The notes under the pieces were generated by a model, which was given only the letters and a program-made list of their open reading frames with translations, ran no database searches and was not told the DNA's origin. Below, piece by piece: positions 7,254-15,285 of a stretch of 64,000 nucleotides of DNA. Source of the DNA: Nocardioides campestrisoli. Lineage in GTDB: Bacteria > Actinomycetota > Actinomycetes > Propionibacteriales > Nocardioidaceae. The stretch lies in the NCBI RefSeq assembly GCF_013624435.2, contig NZ_CP061768.1, positions 62,001 to 126,000 on the forward strand. The letters run 5' to 3'. The position numbers and the translations under genes were made by a program. Every line of letters begins with the position of its first letter. Positions within the stretch are counted from its first letter, which is position 1.

Positions 7254-10028
7254 GTGAGCTTCGTCCCGACCCGCGGCCCCGCGACCTTCCGACCTGGCAC
7301 CCCGCCGCGGCAGGGCGTGGTCGAGTTCACCGGCGGGCGGACCGTCACGCTGCCGATCACCGCGGCGCTGCCGATCCTCGCCCGCGCCCGGAAGGCAGCC
7401 CAGCAGGACGAGATCCACCCCAGCGTCGCGCTGCTGGCCGCCGCCGCGCACCTGGGTCTGCGCCTGGTCGCCGAGGGGCGGTTCGAGCCGCACCCGGACG
7501 AGCCCTGGTGGCGCCTGGCGCCGCTCGACGCGGCCGACGCCGACCGGGTCGAGCAGCTCGCCCGGGCCCGGGCGTACGGGGACCTGGACGCCGCGGGCGC
7601 CGAGGGCATCGTCCGGGCGGTCCTCGAGGCGGTGGTCGACGCGATGCCGCGGCGTCAGCCCACCCGGCTGGCTGCGGTCCCGGACTACCCGCGCCGGCTC
7701 CAGGACCGGCTCGCGGACCTGGGCCGCCGACGGGGCAGGGACGACCGGCCCGAGCTGGTCCGCCTCTCCCTGCGGATCGAGGCCGAGGAGGAGGAGCTGT
7801 ACGCGGGCGAGCTGCGGGTGGTGCCGCAGGTGCACGCCGAGGGCGGGGAGCACCAGGTCGCCGACGCCGCGGAGCTGTGGCTGGAGTCGGGTCCCGACGC
7901 CTCGCACGGGTTCGGCGACCGGGCCCGGGTGCACGCCGCGCTGGCCCTGCGCCAGGCTGCTGCGGCCTGGCCGCCGCTGGAGCGGCTGCTCGAGGTGCGG
8001 GTGCCCGACGTGATCACCCTGGCCGCCGACGAGGTGACCGGGCTGCTCAGCGAGGGACTGGCCGCCCTCAAGGAGATCGGGGTCGACGTGCACTGGCCCC
8101 GCGACCTGGGCCGGGAGCTGACCTCGGCGGCCGTGCTGGACCGTGCGCCCGCCCGCGCAGGCCAGGAGCTGCCGCTGCAGACCTCCACGCTGGGGGCCGA
8201 CGCGCTCTTCGCCTTCCGCTGGCAGGTCTCGCTGCACGGCGACCCGCTCGCGGACGACGAGATGGCCCGGCTGGCCGAGTCGGCCGGCTCGGTGGTCCGG
8301 CTGCGGGACAGCTGGGTCGTGGTCGACCCGGCCACGGCGGAGAAGGCGCGGCGCCGCCTGATCCGGACGGTCCGGCCCAGCCAGGCGCTGGCCGCGGCGC
8401 TGACCGGCACGGTCCCCGTCGGCCCCGAGCCGGGCGCCGCCGACGCGGGCGAGCCGGGTGAGGCGAGCGGCGTACTGGGCTCCGAGGCGGAGGTGGTGGT
8501 CGGCGCGTCCCTGCTCCAGGTGCGCGACCGGGTGCGCCAGGCCACGACCCGGGAGCCGGTGCCGATCCCGGCGGGCCTGGACGCGACCCTGCGGCACTAC
8601 CAGCACCAGGGGCTGACCTGGCTGGCCGAGCTCACCTCGCTCGGCCTGGGCGCCTGCCTGGCCGACGACATGGGCCTGGGCAAGACGATCACCGTGATCG
8701 CGCTGCACCTGCGCCGCGCCGAGACCCGCACCGAGACGGATGCCGGGCCGGGTGCCGGGCCGGGCGCCACCCTGGTCGTCTGCCCCGCCTCGCTGCTGGG
8801 CAACTGGGAGGCGGAGATCCGCCGGTTCGCCCCCGGGGTGCCGGTCCGCCGCTTCCACGGAGGCGACCGCTCCCTGGCGCAGGTGCACGACGGGTTCGTC
8901 CTGACCACCTACGGCACGATGCGCAACGACGTGGTGAGCCCCGAGAGCGCCCTGCGCGCCGTCCCCTGGGACCTGGTGGTCGCCGACGAGGCCCAGCACG
9001 TGAAGAACGCCCGCTCCGGGACCGCGCGGGCGCTGCGCCAGCTCGAGAGCACGGCCCGGGTGGCGCTGACCGGCACCCCGGTGGAGAACAACCTGACCGA
9101 GCTGTGGGCGATCCTGGACTGGGCGATCCCGGGGCTGCTGGGCAGCCGCCTGGCGTTCCGGCGTACCTGGGCCGCCCCGATCGAGGCGGGGGTCGACTCG
9201 AAGATCACCGCCCGGTTCGCCGACCTGGTCAGCCCGTTCCTGCTGCGCCGGCGCAAGTCCGATCCGGGGATCGCGCCCGAGCTGCCGCCCAAGACCGAGA
9301 CCGACCACCTGCTGGGGCTGACCCGGGAGCAGGCGGTGCTCTACGAGGCGTTCGTCAAGGACCGGATGGCGCGGATCGAGCGCTCCGACGCCCTCGCCCG
9401 CCGCGGGATGGTGCTGGCGATGCTCACCGGCCTGAAGCAGATCTGCAACCACCCGGCGCACTTCCTCCGCGAGCAGAACCCGACGCTGGTCGGGCGCTCG
9501 GCCAAGCTCGACCTGCTCGACGAGCTGCTCGGCACGGTGCTCGCCGAGGACGGAGCGGCGCTGGTCTTCACCCAGTACGTCGCGATGGCGCGGCTGCTGG
9601 AGGTGCACCTGACCCGGGCGGGCGTGCCGCACCAGTTCCTGCACGGGGGCACCCCGGTGGCCGAGCGCGAGGCGATGGTCCGGCGCTTCCAGGCCGCGCC
9701 CGACGAGCCGGACCGGACCCCGGTCTTCCTGCTCTCCCTCAAGGCCGGCGGCACCGGCCTCAACCTCACCGCGGCCGACCACGTCATCCACTACGACCGC
9801 TGGTGGAACCCGGCGGTGGAGGACCAGGCGACCGACCGGGCGTACCGGATCGGCCAGACCCGCGCCGTCCAGGTGCACCGGATGGTCACCGAGGGCACGG
9901 TCGAGCAGCGGATCGCCGAGCTGCTCACCCGCAAGCGCGGGGTCGCCGACTCGGTCCTGGCGCGTGGGGAGTCCGCGCTGACCGAGCTCTCCGACGGCGA
10001 GCTGCGCGACCTGGTGGAGCTGCGGTGA
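7254..10028 (+). CDS. SNF2/Rad54-family helicase (HepA-like DNA translocase)
   Basis: A 924-residue SNF2-family ATPase. Residues about 1-440 are a variable bacterial SNF2-associated region. The motor follows: Walker A LADDMGLGKT (about 467-476), DEAQ box (about 578-581), LTGTPVENN motif III, and the second lobe with GGTGLNLTAADHVIHYDRWW and the arginine finger block DRAYRIGQTR. All catalytic motifs are intact. Bacterial SNF2 proteins translocate along duplex DNA and displace proteins. The stop overlaps the start of the SWIM-domain gene (GTGA), a pairing seen in many bacteria, so the two products probably work together. A leaderless promoter precedes GTG 7254. Confidence 0.92.
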   Translation: MSFVPTRGPATFRPGTPPRQGVVEFTGGRTVTLPITAALPILARARKAAQQDEIHPSVALLAAAAHLGLRLVAEGRFEPHPDEPWWRLAPLDAADADRVEQLARARAYGDLDAAGAEGIVRAVLEAVVDAMPRRQPTRLAAVPDYPRRLQDRLADLGRRRGRDDRPELVRLSLRIEAEEEELYAGELRVVPQVHAEGGEHQVADAAELWLESGPDASHGFGDRARVHAALALRQAAAAWPPLERLLEVRVPDVITLAADEVTGLLSEGLAALKEIGVDVHWPRDLGRELTSAAVLDRAPARAGQELPLQTSTLGADALFAFRWQVSLHGDPLADDEMARLAESAGSVVRLRDSWVVVDPATAEKARRRLIRTVRPSQALAAALTGTVPVGPEPGAADAGEPGEASGVLGSEAEVVVGASLLQVRDRVRQATTREPVPIPAGLDATLRHYQHQGLTWLAELTSLGLGACLADDMGLGKTITVIALHLRRAETRTETDAGPGAGPGATLVVCPASLLGNWEAEIRRFAPGVPVRRFHGGDRSLAQVHDGFVLTTYGTMRNDVVSPESALRAVPWDLVVADEAQHVKNARSGTARALRQLESTARVALTGTPVENNLTELWAILDWAIPGLLGSRLAFRRTWAAPIEAGVDSKITARFADLVSPFLLRRRKSDPGIAPELPPKTETDHLLGLTREQAVLYEAFVKDRMARIERSDALARRGMVLAMLTGLKQICNHPAHFLREQNPTLVGRSAKLDLLDELLGTVLAEDGAALVFTQYVAMARLLEVHLTRAGVPHQFLHGGTPVAEREAMVRRFQAAPDEPDRTPVFLLSLKAGGTGLNLTAADHVIHYDRWWNPAVEDQATDRAYRIGQTRAVQVHRMVTEGTVEQRIAELLTRKRGVADSVLARGESALTELSDGELRDLVELR

Positions 10029-10699
10029 CCCTCACCCACCCGCGCCAGCCGCCGCGCCGCAGCGCCCCGCCGGGGACGTGGTGGGGCAAGGCGTGGGTGC
10101 GCAGCCTGGAGGAGTCGGCGTACGGCGAGCAGGAGCTGAAAGGGGGGCGCCGGCTCGCGCGCGCCGGTGCGGTCGGCGCGATCGCGGTCGCCCCGGGGGA
10201 GTACGTCGCGGTGGTCGACGACGCGTTCACGGTGACGGGCAGCGTGGCGCTCTTCGACCCCACCGACGCCTCGCTCTTCGTGGAGGTCGTCGCCAGCGGC
10301 GCCGGGCTGGCCGCGGCCCTGCTCACCGGGGAGCTGCCCGAGCGGCTGGTCGAGGGGCTGGAGGAGGTCGGGGTCGAGCTGGTGCCCTACGCCGGCGAGC
10401 TCGGCTGGAGCTGCACCTGCCGGCCCTGGATCGACCCGTGCGAGCACGCGGTGGCGGTCGCCACCCAGGTGGGCTGGCTGCTGCAGGCCGACCCGCTGGT
10501 GCTGGTCCACCTGCGCGGCCTGCCGCGCGACGAGCTGCTGGCGCGGGTGCACGAGCTGACCGTCCGCACGGGTTCCGGGTCGGGGCCCGGCGGCGGGGAC
10601 GAGCCGGCCGAGGACCTGGCCGACGAGCTGGTCGAGGACCTGGAGGCCGGCACCGACGCGGCCCTGCGAGCCCAGGTGATGCTGGGTGAGTGGGAGTGA
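10025..10699 (+). CDS. SWIM zinc-finger protein, partner of the SNF2 helicase
   Basis: A 224-residue protein with a SWIM-type zinc finger of pattern CxCx(n)CxH: CTCRPWIDPCEHAVAVA at about 129-145, so all four ligands are present. The N-terminus has the family opening GTWWGKAWVRSLE (about 19-31), typical of SWIM proteins encoded beside SNF2 ATPases; the last 30 residues are acidic. The GTG start overlaps the helicase stop by 4 nt, giving translational coupling. SWIM domains bind DNA or proteins; a loading or targeting role for the helicase is an inference from this coupling. Confidence 0.85.
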   Translation: MTLTHPRQPPRRSAPPGTWWGKAWVRSLEESAYGEQELKGGRRLARAGAVGAIAVAPGEYVAVVDDAFTVTGSVALFDPTDASLFVEVVASGAGLAAALLTGELPERLVEGLEEVGVELVPYAGELGWSCTCRPWIDPCEHAVAVATQVGWLLQADPLVLVHLRGLPRDELLARVHELTVRTGSGSGPGGGDEPAEDLADELVEDLEAGTDAALRAQVMLGEWE

Positions 10700-10738
10700 G
10701 GGTGAGCGGAAGTGAGGGCGAGGGGGAGTGAGGGTGGC

Positions 10739-10744
10739 TAGCCT
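10739..10744 (+). promoter_or_regulatory. -10 hexamer TAGCCT of the TetR gene
   Basis: Ends 7 nt before GTG 10752; it decides this start over an upstream in-frame ATG near 10728. Confidence 0.6.
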
Positions 10745-10751
10745 TGCCGCC

Positions 10752-11315
10752 GTGACCAGGCGCGAGCAGATCCTGCGGACCGCGGCGGAGCTCTTCGCCG
10801 CCCGCGGCTTCCACGGCGTCTCGGTCGCCGAGCTGGGCGCCGCCTGCGGGATCAGCGGGCCCGCCCTCTACAAGCACTTCGCCTCCAAGGACGCGATGCT
10901 CGCCGAGATGCTGGTCCGGATCAGCGAGGAGCTGCTCGAGGTGGGCCGGACCCGGGTCGGCGGCGCGTCCTCGCCCCGGGAGGCGATCGCGGCGCTCGTC
11001 GAGTGGCACACCGACTTCGCCCTCCAGCATCGCGCGCTGATCGTCGTCCAGGACCGGGACTGGGAGTCGCTGCCCCCGGACGCCCGCGAGCAGGTCCGGG
11101 CGCTCCAGCGGGCGTACGTCGACCTGTGGGCCGAGCAGCTGCACGCGCTCGCCCTGGCCGAGGGGAGCGGGGACGACGGCCTCGACGGCGCCCGCGCGGC
11201 TGCACACGCGGCGTTCGGCCTGCTCAACTCCACCCCGCACAGCGCCCTGCTGCCCGACGAGCAGATGCGCGAGCTGCTGGTCCGGATGGCCCTCGGCGCC
11301 CTGCTCAGCCGTTGA
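10752..11315 (+). CDS. TetR-family transcriptional regulator
   Basis: A 187-residue regulator. The N-terminal helix-turn-helix is clear: ILRTAAELFAARGFHGVSVAELGAACG and then ISGPALYKHFASKDAML (about 6-50), the normal TetR DNA-binding domain. The C-terminal helical ligand-binding part includes a Trp-rich stretch (DRDWESLP) and a typical length. It lies between the SWIM gene and a glycan membrane protein gene in the same orientation, with its own leaderless promoter, so its target cannot be assigned. In actinobacteria close relatives often control fatty-acid or acyl-CoA genes; the acyl-CoA operon at 15286 carries a palindrome, but a link is speculative. Confidence 0.9.
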   Translation: MTRREQILRTAAELFAARGFHGVSVAELGAACGISGPALYKHFASKDAMLAEMLVRISEELLEVGRTRVGGASSPREAIAALVEWHTDFALQHRALIVVQDRDWESLPPDAREQVRALQRAYVDLWAEQLHALALAEGSGDDGLDGARAAAHAAFGLLNSTPHSALLPDEQMRELLVRMALGALLSR

Positions 11316-11391
11316 GCGGCCGGTCCGCGTCCGGCGCCGCGGGGTGAGCGAACTGTGGCGCCCCGGCACGCGCGTGTCATCATCCTTGCCC

Positions 11392-13173
11392 ATGTCCTCG
11401 TCCACGTCCTCGGACGCTGAGCCCGCCACCTCCGACCCGACTTCGGCGCCGGGTCCCGAGCCGACCCCCGAGCGGGCGCCGGAGCCGAGCCCGACGCCCG
11501 CCCTGGCGCAGTCCGAGGCCGGCGTGCCCGCCTCCCGGGTCACCACCCGCGGCCAGCTGTGGCGCCTGACCCTGGTCTGCTGGGCGTGGGCCTTCCTGGG
11601 GATGTTCCTGTGGTCGATCGCCACCCCGATGTGGGCGGCCCCGGACTCCGTGGCGCACGCGGTCCGCACCTACGCGGTGGGCCACGGCGACCTGACCGGT
11701 GACCGGGTCGAGGGCGTCTACATGACCAACACACCCACCCCCCTGGGCCTGATCGAGTCCGCCGGGTCGGTCTCCTGCCTGGCGTTCCAGCGCGACACCC
11801 CGGCCAGCTGCGTGACCATGCCCGACCCGGACAAGACGGAGCTGGTCGACTACTACAACCCGGCCGGGCGCTACATCCCCACCTACTACGCCGCCGTCGG
11901 GTTCCCCTCGGCCTGGGCCCCGCTGAAGTACACCTGGTACGCGCAGAACTTCGTCGCCGCCGGCTACGCGTCGTTCTTCGTCGGCCTGGCGTTCGCGGCC
12001 GCGCTGACCGCGCGCCGCCGGGGCGTGGCGCTGACCGGGGTCGCGGTGGCGTGCTCCCCGATGGTCCTGTGGCTGGGCGGAATCGCCAACCCCAACAGCC
12101 TCGAGATCGCCGCCGCCGTCGCGATGGGCGCCTGCACGCTGGTCTTCCTGCGCGAGCCCGACAGCTGGCTGGGCCGGGCGATGTTCGCCCGGGCCATGGT
12201 GGCGGCCTCGGTGATGGTGCTGGTCCGGCTGATCGCCCCGATGTGGGTGGGCGTCTGGTTCCTGGTCTTCGCGATCCTGGCCGGCGCGGCCGTGTGGCGG
12301 GCGCTGGGCCGGCGGCGCAACCTCGCCTGGATGGGCCTGCCCGTCCTCGCCACGCTGGCCAGCGGCGCGTGGACCGTCTCCTCCGGGGTGGAGGACGTCG
12401 GCAGCACCCCCGCCTTCGACCTCTCCTGGTGGGAGCGCCTGGAGCTCTCCCGGATGCGCAACGACCCGGACACCCTGCACGAGATGATCGGCTGGTTCGG
12501 CTGGCTGGACGCTCCGCTCGACATCCGGGTCCTGGAGCTCTACCTGTGGCCCTCCCTCGCGATCGTGGTGCTGGCGGCCGCGTTCCTGCGTACCCGCGAG
12601 GTGCTGGCCCTGGCCTTCCTGGGGCTGTGCACCTACGTGCTGCCGATCGTCATGCAGGCGGCCAACTGGAACGCGGGCGGCCAGTGGTGGCAGGGCCGCT
12701 ACACCCTGCCGATGATGGTGCTGATCCCGATCACCGCGCTCTGGCTCGCCTCCGAACGGGTCGATGTCTCCAACCGGCTCTCCCCGGCGCGCAAGCTGTG
12801 GTGGATGCTGCCGCTGCTCTCGCTACCGCTGGCCTACGTCCAACTGGAGGCGTTCCGCACCCACCTGCGCCGCAACGTCAACGCCGGGAAGGGCGACTCG
12901 GCCCTCGACGGACCGTGGGAGCCGCCGGTCAACGCCGAGACGTGGATGGTCGGGTACGCGGTCTGGGTGGTGGCCAGCTGGCTGCTGCTGCTGTGGTTCC
13001 TGCGGCGCGACACCAGGAGGTCTGCCACCCCTGAGCACCCGGAAGCCCCGGACAGCTTCGACACCACCCGCACGGTGGCCGCTGGTGCCTCCGAGGCCCC
13101 GGCTCCCGCGGGGGACGACGAGGTCGCGACCACGCCGACCACCCTGCCGCCCACCACCCCGGCGAACGCTTAG
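11392..13173 (+). CDS. DUF2142-family polytopic membrane protein (probable glycosyltransferase-like)
   Basis: A 593-residue membrane protein. After a Ser/Pro/Thr-rich cytoplasmic N-terminus (about 1-50) comes a first membrane segment (WAWAFLGMFLWSIATPMW), a long extracytoplasmic loop with GDLTGDRVEGVYMTNTPTPL, and about ten further helices (about 185-545), ending in a polar tail. The overall plan and the pattern APDSxxH after the first helix match DUF2142, found in cell-surface polysaccharide clusters. ATG 11392 follows a weak CATCCT hexamer. The next gene, a GT2, starts 10 nt after its stop, whose TAG is part of the GT2 promoter. Likely role: assembly or export of a surface glycan. Confidence 0.75.
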   Translation: MSSSTSSDAEPATSDPTSAPGPEPTPERAPEPSPTPALAQSEAGVPASRVTTRGQLWRLTLVCWAWAFLGMFLWSIATPMWAAPDSVAHAVRTYAVGHGDLTGDRVEGVYMTNTPTPLGLIESAGSVSCLAFQRDTPASCVTMPDPDKTELVDYYNPAGRYIPTYYAAVGFPSAWAPLKYTWYAQNFVAAGYASFFVGLAFAAALTARRRGVALTGVAVACSPMVLWLGGIANPNSLEIAAAVAMGACTLVFLREPDSWLGRAMFARAMVAASVMVLVRLIAPMWVGVWFLVFAILAGAAVWRALGRRRNLAWMGLPVLATLASGAWTVSSGVEDVGSTPAFDLSWWERLELSRMRNDPDTLHEMIGWFGWLDAPLDIRVLELYLWPSLAIVVLAAAFLRTREVLALAFLGLCTYVLPIVMQAANWNAGGQWWQGRYTLPMMVLIPITALWLASERVDVSNRLSPARKLWWMLPLLSLPLAYVQLEAFRTHLRRNVNAGKGDSALDGPWEPPVNAETWMVGYAVWVVASWLLLLWFLRRDTRRSATPEHPEAPDSFDTTRTVAAGASEAPAPAGDDEVATTPTTLPPTTPANA

Positions 13174-13176
13174 GAT
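13171..13176 (+). promoter_or_regulatory. -10 hexamer TAGGAT overlapping a stop codon
   Basis: TAGGAT ends 6 nt before GTG 13183; its TAG is the stop codon of the DUF2142 gene. Confidence 0.65.
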
Positions 13177-13182
13177 CGGCCG

Positions 13183-13959
13183 GTGTCCTCCACGTCCGCC
13201 GGCGTTCCTCCGACTCCGAGCGACCCCGGTCGCCGGGTGCTGGTGATCATGCCCGCCTGGAACGAGGAGGGTTCGGTGGGCTCGACGATCACCGAGCTGC
13301 GCGACCTGCACCCGGACGTCGACGTCCTGGTCGTCGACGACGGCTCCGGCGACGGCACCGCCGAGGCCGCCCTGGCGGCGGGCGCCCTGGTCTGCCAGCT
13401 GCCGTTCAACCTCGGCGTCGGCGGCGCGATGCGCACCGGCTACCGCTACGCCGTCCGTCACGGGTACGACGTCGCCGTCCAGGTGGACGCCGACGGCCAG
13501 CACGACCCCCGCTACCTGGACCTGCTGCTCCAGGGGCTCGACCGCGCCGACGTGGTGATCGGAGCCCGGTTCGCCGGGGAGGGCGACTACCGCGCCCGCG
13601 GCCCGCGTCGCTGGGCGATGGTGCTGCTGGCCTGGACGCTCTCCCGGGTGACCAAGGTCCCGCTGACCGACGTGACCAGCGGCTTCCGCGCCAGCAACGC
13701 CCGGGCCACCAAGGTCTTCGCCGAGCACTACCCCGCGGAGTACCTCGGCGACACCGTGGAGTCGCTGGTGATCGCCAGCCGGATGGGCTGCTCGGTGGTC
13801 CAGGTCCCCGTGGGGATGCGGGTCCGCGCGGCGGGCCAGGCCAGCCAGACCCCGGCCAAGGCGGCCATCTACCTGTTCCGCGCGATGCTCGCGCTCTTCC
13901 TCTCGCTGGTGCGCAAGTGGCCCAGCGTCGAGGACACGACCGCGGAGGTGACGGTGTGA
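13183..13959 (+). CDS. GT2-family glycosyltransferase (dolichyl-phosphate mannose synthase type)
   Basis: A 258-residue GT-A fold glycosyltransferase. Motifs: VLVIMPAWNEEGSVG (about 20-34), VLVVDDGSGDGT (about 48-59), the nucleotide-sugar DxD-type VQVDADGQHD (about 101-110) and GARFAGEGDYRARG. The enzyme would use a nucleotide sugar and probably a polyprenyl phosphate acceptor at the membrane; a C-terminal amphipathic or membrane stretch (YLFRAMLALFLSLVRKW) fits that. It is translationally coupled by a GTGA overlap to a DUF2304 protein, a pair commonly seen in surface-glycan clusters. Sugar and acceptor are not assignable. Confidence 0.88.
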   Translation: MSSTSAGVPPTPSDPGRRVLVIMPAWNEEGSVGSTITELRDLHPDVDVLVVDDGSGDGTAEAALAAGALVCQLPFNLGVGGAMRTGYRYAVRHGYDVAVQVDADGQHDPRYLDLLLQGLDRADVVIGARFAGEGDYRARGPRRWAMVLLAWTLSRVTKVPLTDVTSGFRASNARATKVFAEHYPAEYLGDTVESLVIASRMGCSVVQVPVGMRVRAAGQASQTPAKAAIYLFRAMLALFLSLVRKWPSVEDTTAEVTV

Positions 13960-14360
13960 CCGCCCCCCACCTGCTCGGACTGGTCGGCGCCCTGGTCACG
14001 CTGATCACGCTCTTCGAGCTGCTCCGGCGCCGTCACCTGCGGGAGAAGTACGCGGTGACCTGGAGCTTCGTCGCGCTCGCCACCGTGGTGGTGGCGGTGT
14101 GGCCGGCGACGCTGGACTGGTTCGCCGAGCTCGTCGGCGTCGCTGTCCCGGCCAACCTGCTCTTCTTCCTGGCCTCGATGCTGCTGCTGGTCGTCAGCAT
14201 CCAGTACAGCTACGAGCTGGGACGGCTCGAGGACCGCACTCGCACCCTGGCCGAGGAGGTCGCGCTGCTGCGCCTCGAGCTGGCCGACCACCGCGCCGCC
14301 AGCGGCGCCGAGGTCGACCCCCTAGCTCCCCGGACGGGCGAGGACGTGCCGGGCCAGTGA
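13956..14360 (+). CDS. DUF2304-family membrane protein
   Basis: A 134-residue small membrane protein with three predicted helices (about 6-24, 36-53, 63-84), then a charged coiled-coil-like tail LGRLEDRTRTLAEEVALLRLEL (about 89-110). The pattern LRRRHLREKYAVTW between helices 1 and 2 is characteristic of DUF2304, which is normally encoded beside a DPM1-like GT2 and is presumed to anchor or partner it. Its GTG overlaps the GT2 stop. The final 39 bases overlap, tail to tail, the convergent glycosyltransferase gene at 14322-15224. Confidence 0.85.
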   Translation: MTAPHLLGLVGALVTLITLFELLRRRHLREKYAVTWSFVALATVVVAVWPATLDWFAELVGVAVPANLLFFLASMLLLVVSIQYSYELGRLEDRTRTLAEEVALLRLELADHRAASGAEVDPLAPRTGEDVPGQ

Positions 14361-15224
14361 CCGCGCGGCCGCGGCGTCGCGCGAGCGCAGCGCCGCGGGC
14401 AGCATGGTGGCCCCGTGCAGCCGTGAGGTGACCCGGCGACGGGCGGCCCGTCGCGCCCGGTCCCAGCCGAGCTCGCGGGCACGCTCCGCGGCCTCGGCGA
14501 AGAACCGCCGGTCCTCGGCGAACCGGTCGCCGCTGGAGGCGCGCCACGACGACTCGCTGGCCGCGTGCCGGCGGTAGCGGAAGCAGACGTCGTCGCAGAT
14601 GACCAGCGTCCCGCCCTCCATCACCAGCCGCAGGATGAGGTCGAGGTCCTGGATGGTCTTGAGCTCCTCGCGGAAGCCGTGCCGCTGGGCCCGCACCCGG
14701 TCGAAGGCCAGGGCGGGGAAGTAGAGCCAGTTGCCGGCGAGCAGGCTCGCCGTCAGCTCCTCGCCGCCCAGCTCGCGCAGGCCGCCGGCCGGCACCTTGG
14801 GTCGCAGCAGCCGCTGCTTGACCCGGTCGGCGAGCGGCAGGGCGGGCTCGCCGTGCTCGTCGATCACCTCCACCCCGGGCTGCAACAGGGCGGCGTCGGG
14901 GTGGGCGGCGCGCATCCGCAGCACGGTCGAGACGTAGCCCGGGAGCAGCTCGTCGTCGCCGCCGAGGAAGGTGACCAGGTCGCCGTCGGCGAGCCGCAGG
15001 CACCGGTCGAAGTTGCCGCTGACGCCGAGGTTGCGCTCGTTGAGCACGTAGCGCACCCGAGGGTCGTTCAGGCCCTCGACCCACGGCCGTACGTCGGCGT
15101 GCGGGTAGCGGTCGTCGACCACGGTGAGGGTCCAGTCCGGGCTGTCCTGGGCGAGCACGCTGCGTACCGCGGTGTGCATCAGCCCGGGGTCGCCGTAGAA
15201 GGGCAGGAAGATCTGGAGCGTCAC
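14322..15224 (-). CDS. GT2-family glycosyltransferase
   Basis: A 300-residue GT-A fold enzyme: LQIFLPFYGDPGLMHTAVRSVL (N-terminus), VVDDRYPHADVRPW, NLGVSGNFDRCL and the acidic metal-binding stretch TFLGGDDELLPGYV (about 85-98), then a Gln/Asp block IQDLDLILRL near 200. It lacks membrane segments. The last third is Arg/Ala-rich. The gene converges on DUF2304 with a 39-nt overlap and is divergent from the acyl-CoA carboxylase operon with 61 nt between the starts. It may belong functionally with the other glycan genes at 11.4-14.4 kb. Confidence 0.85.
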   Translation of the reverse strand: MTLQIFLPFYGDPGLMHTAVRSVLAQDSPDWTLTVVDDRYPHADVRPWVEGLNDPRVRYVLNERNLGVSGNFDRCLRLADGDLVTFLGGDDELLPGYVSTVLRMRAAHPDAALLQPGVEVIDEHGEPALPLADRVKQRLLRPKVPAGGLRELGGEELTASLLAGNWLYFPALAFDRVRAQRHGFREELKTIQDLDLILRLVMEGGTLVICDDVCFRYRRHAASESSWRASSGDRFAEDRRFFAEAAERARELGWDRARRAARRRVTSRLHGATMLPAALRSRDAAAARSLARHVLARPGS

Positions 15225-15230
15225 GCGCGA

Positions 15231-15236
15231 AGCGTA
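15231..15236 (-). promoter_or_regulatory. -10 hexamer TACGCT of the minus-strand GT2 gene
   Basis: Reads TACGCT on the minus strand, 6 nt before GTG 15224. Confidence 0.55.
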
Positions 15237-15260
15237 CTGGGGCCTCGGGCTTCTCCTGGA

Positions 15261-15278
15261 GGTTAATGACCGTTAACC
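15261..15278. promoter_or_regulatory. Palindromic operator candidate GGTTAA-N6-TTAACC
   Basis: Perfect 6-bp arms (15261-15266 and 15273-15278) around TGACCG. The right arm overlaps the -10 hexamer TAACCT, so a bound repressor would block the acyl-CoA carboxylase operon and could also affect the divergent GT2 gene. The AT-rich arms stand out from the GC-rich surroundings. Confidence 0.6.
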
Positions 15279-15279
15279 T
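15274..15279 (+). promoter_or_regulatory. -10 hexamer TAACCT of the acyl-CoA carboxylase operon
   Basis: Ends 6 nt before ATG 15286; embedded in the palindrome at 15261-15278. Confidence 0.65.
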
Positions 15280-15285
15280 TCTCGC

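Noticed and set aside
6486..9878. 1130-codon open frame on the minus strand opposite the SNF2 gene
   Set aside because: Composition is Arg/Gly/His/Gln-rich without motifs; the plus strand carries all helicase motifs. It is an antisense shadow of GC-rich coding DNA.
10685..10735. Run of GTGAGGG-like repeats after the SWIM gene
   Set aside because: Irregular low-complexity G-rich slippage without constant unit or pairing; unlikely to be an element.
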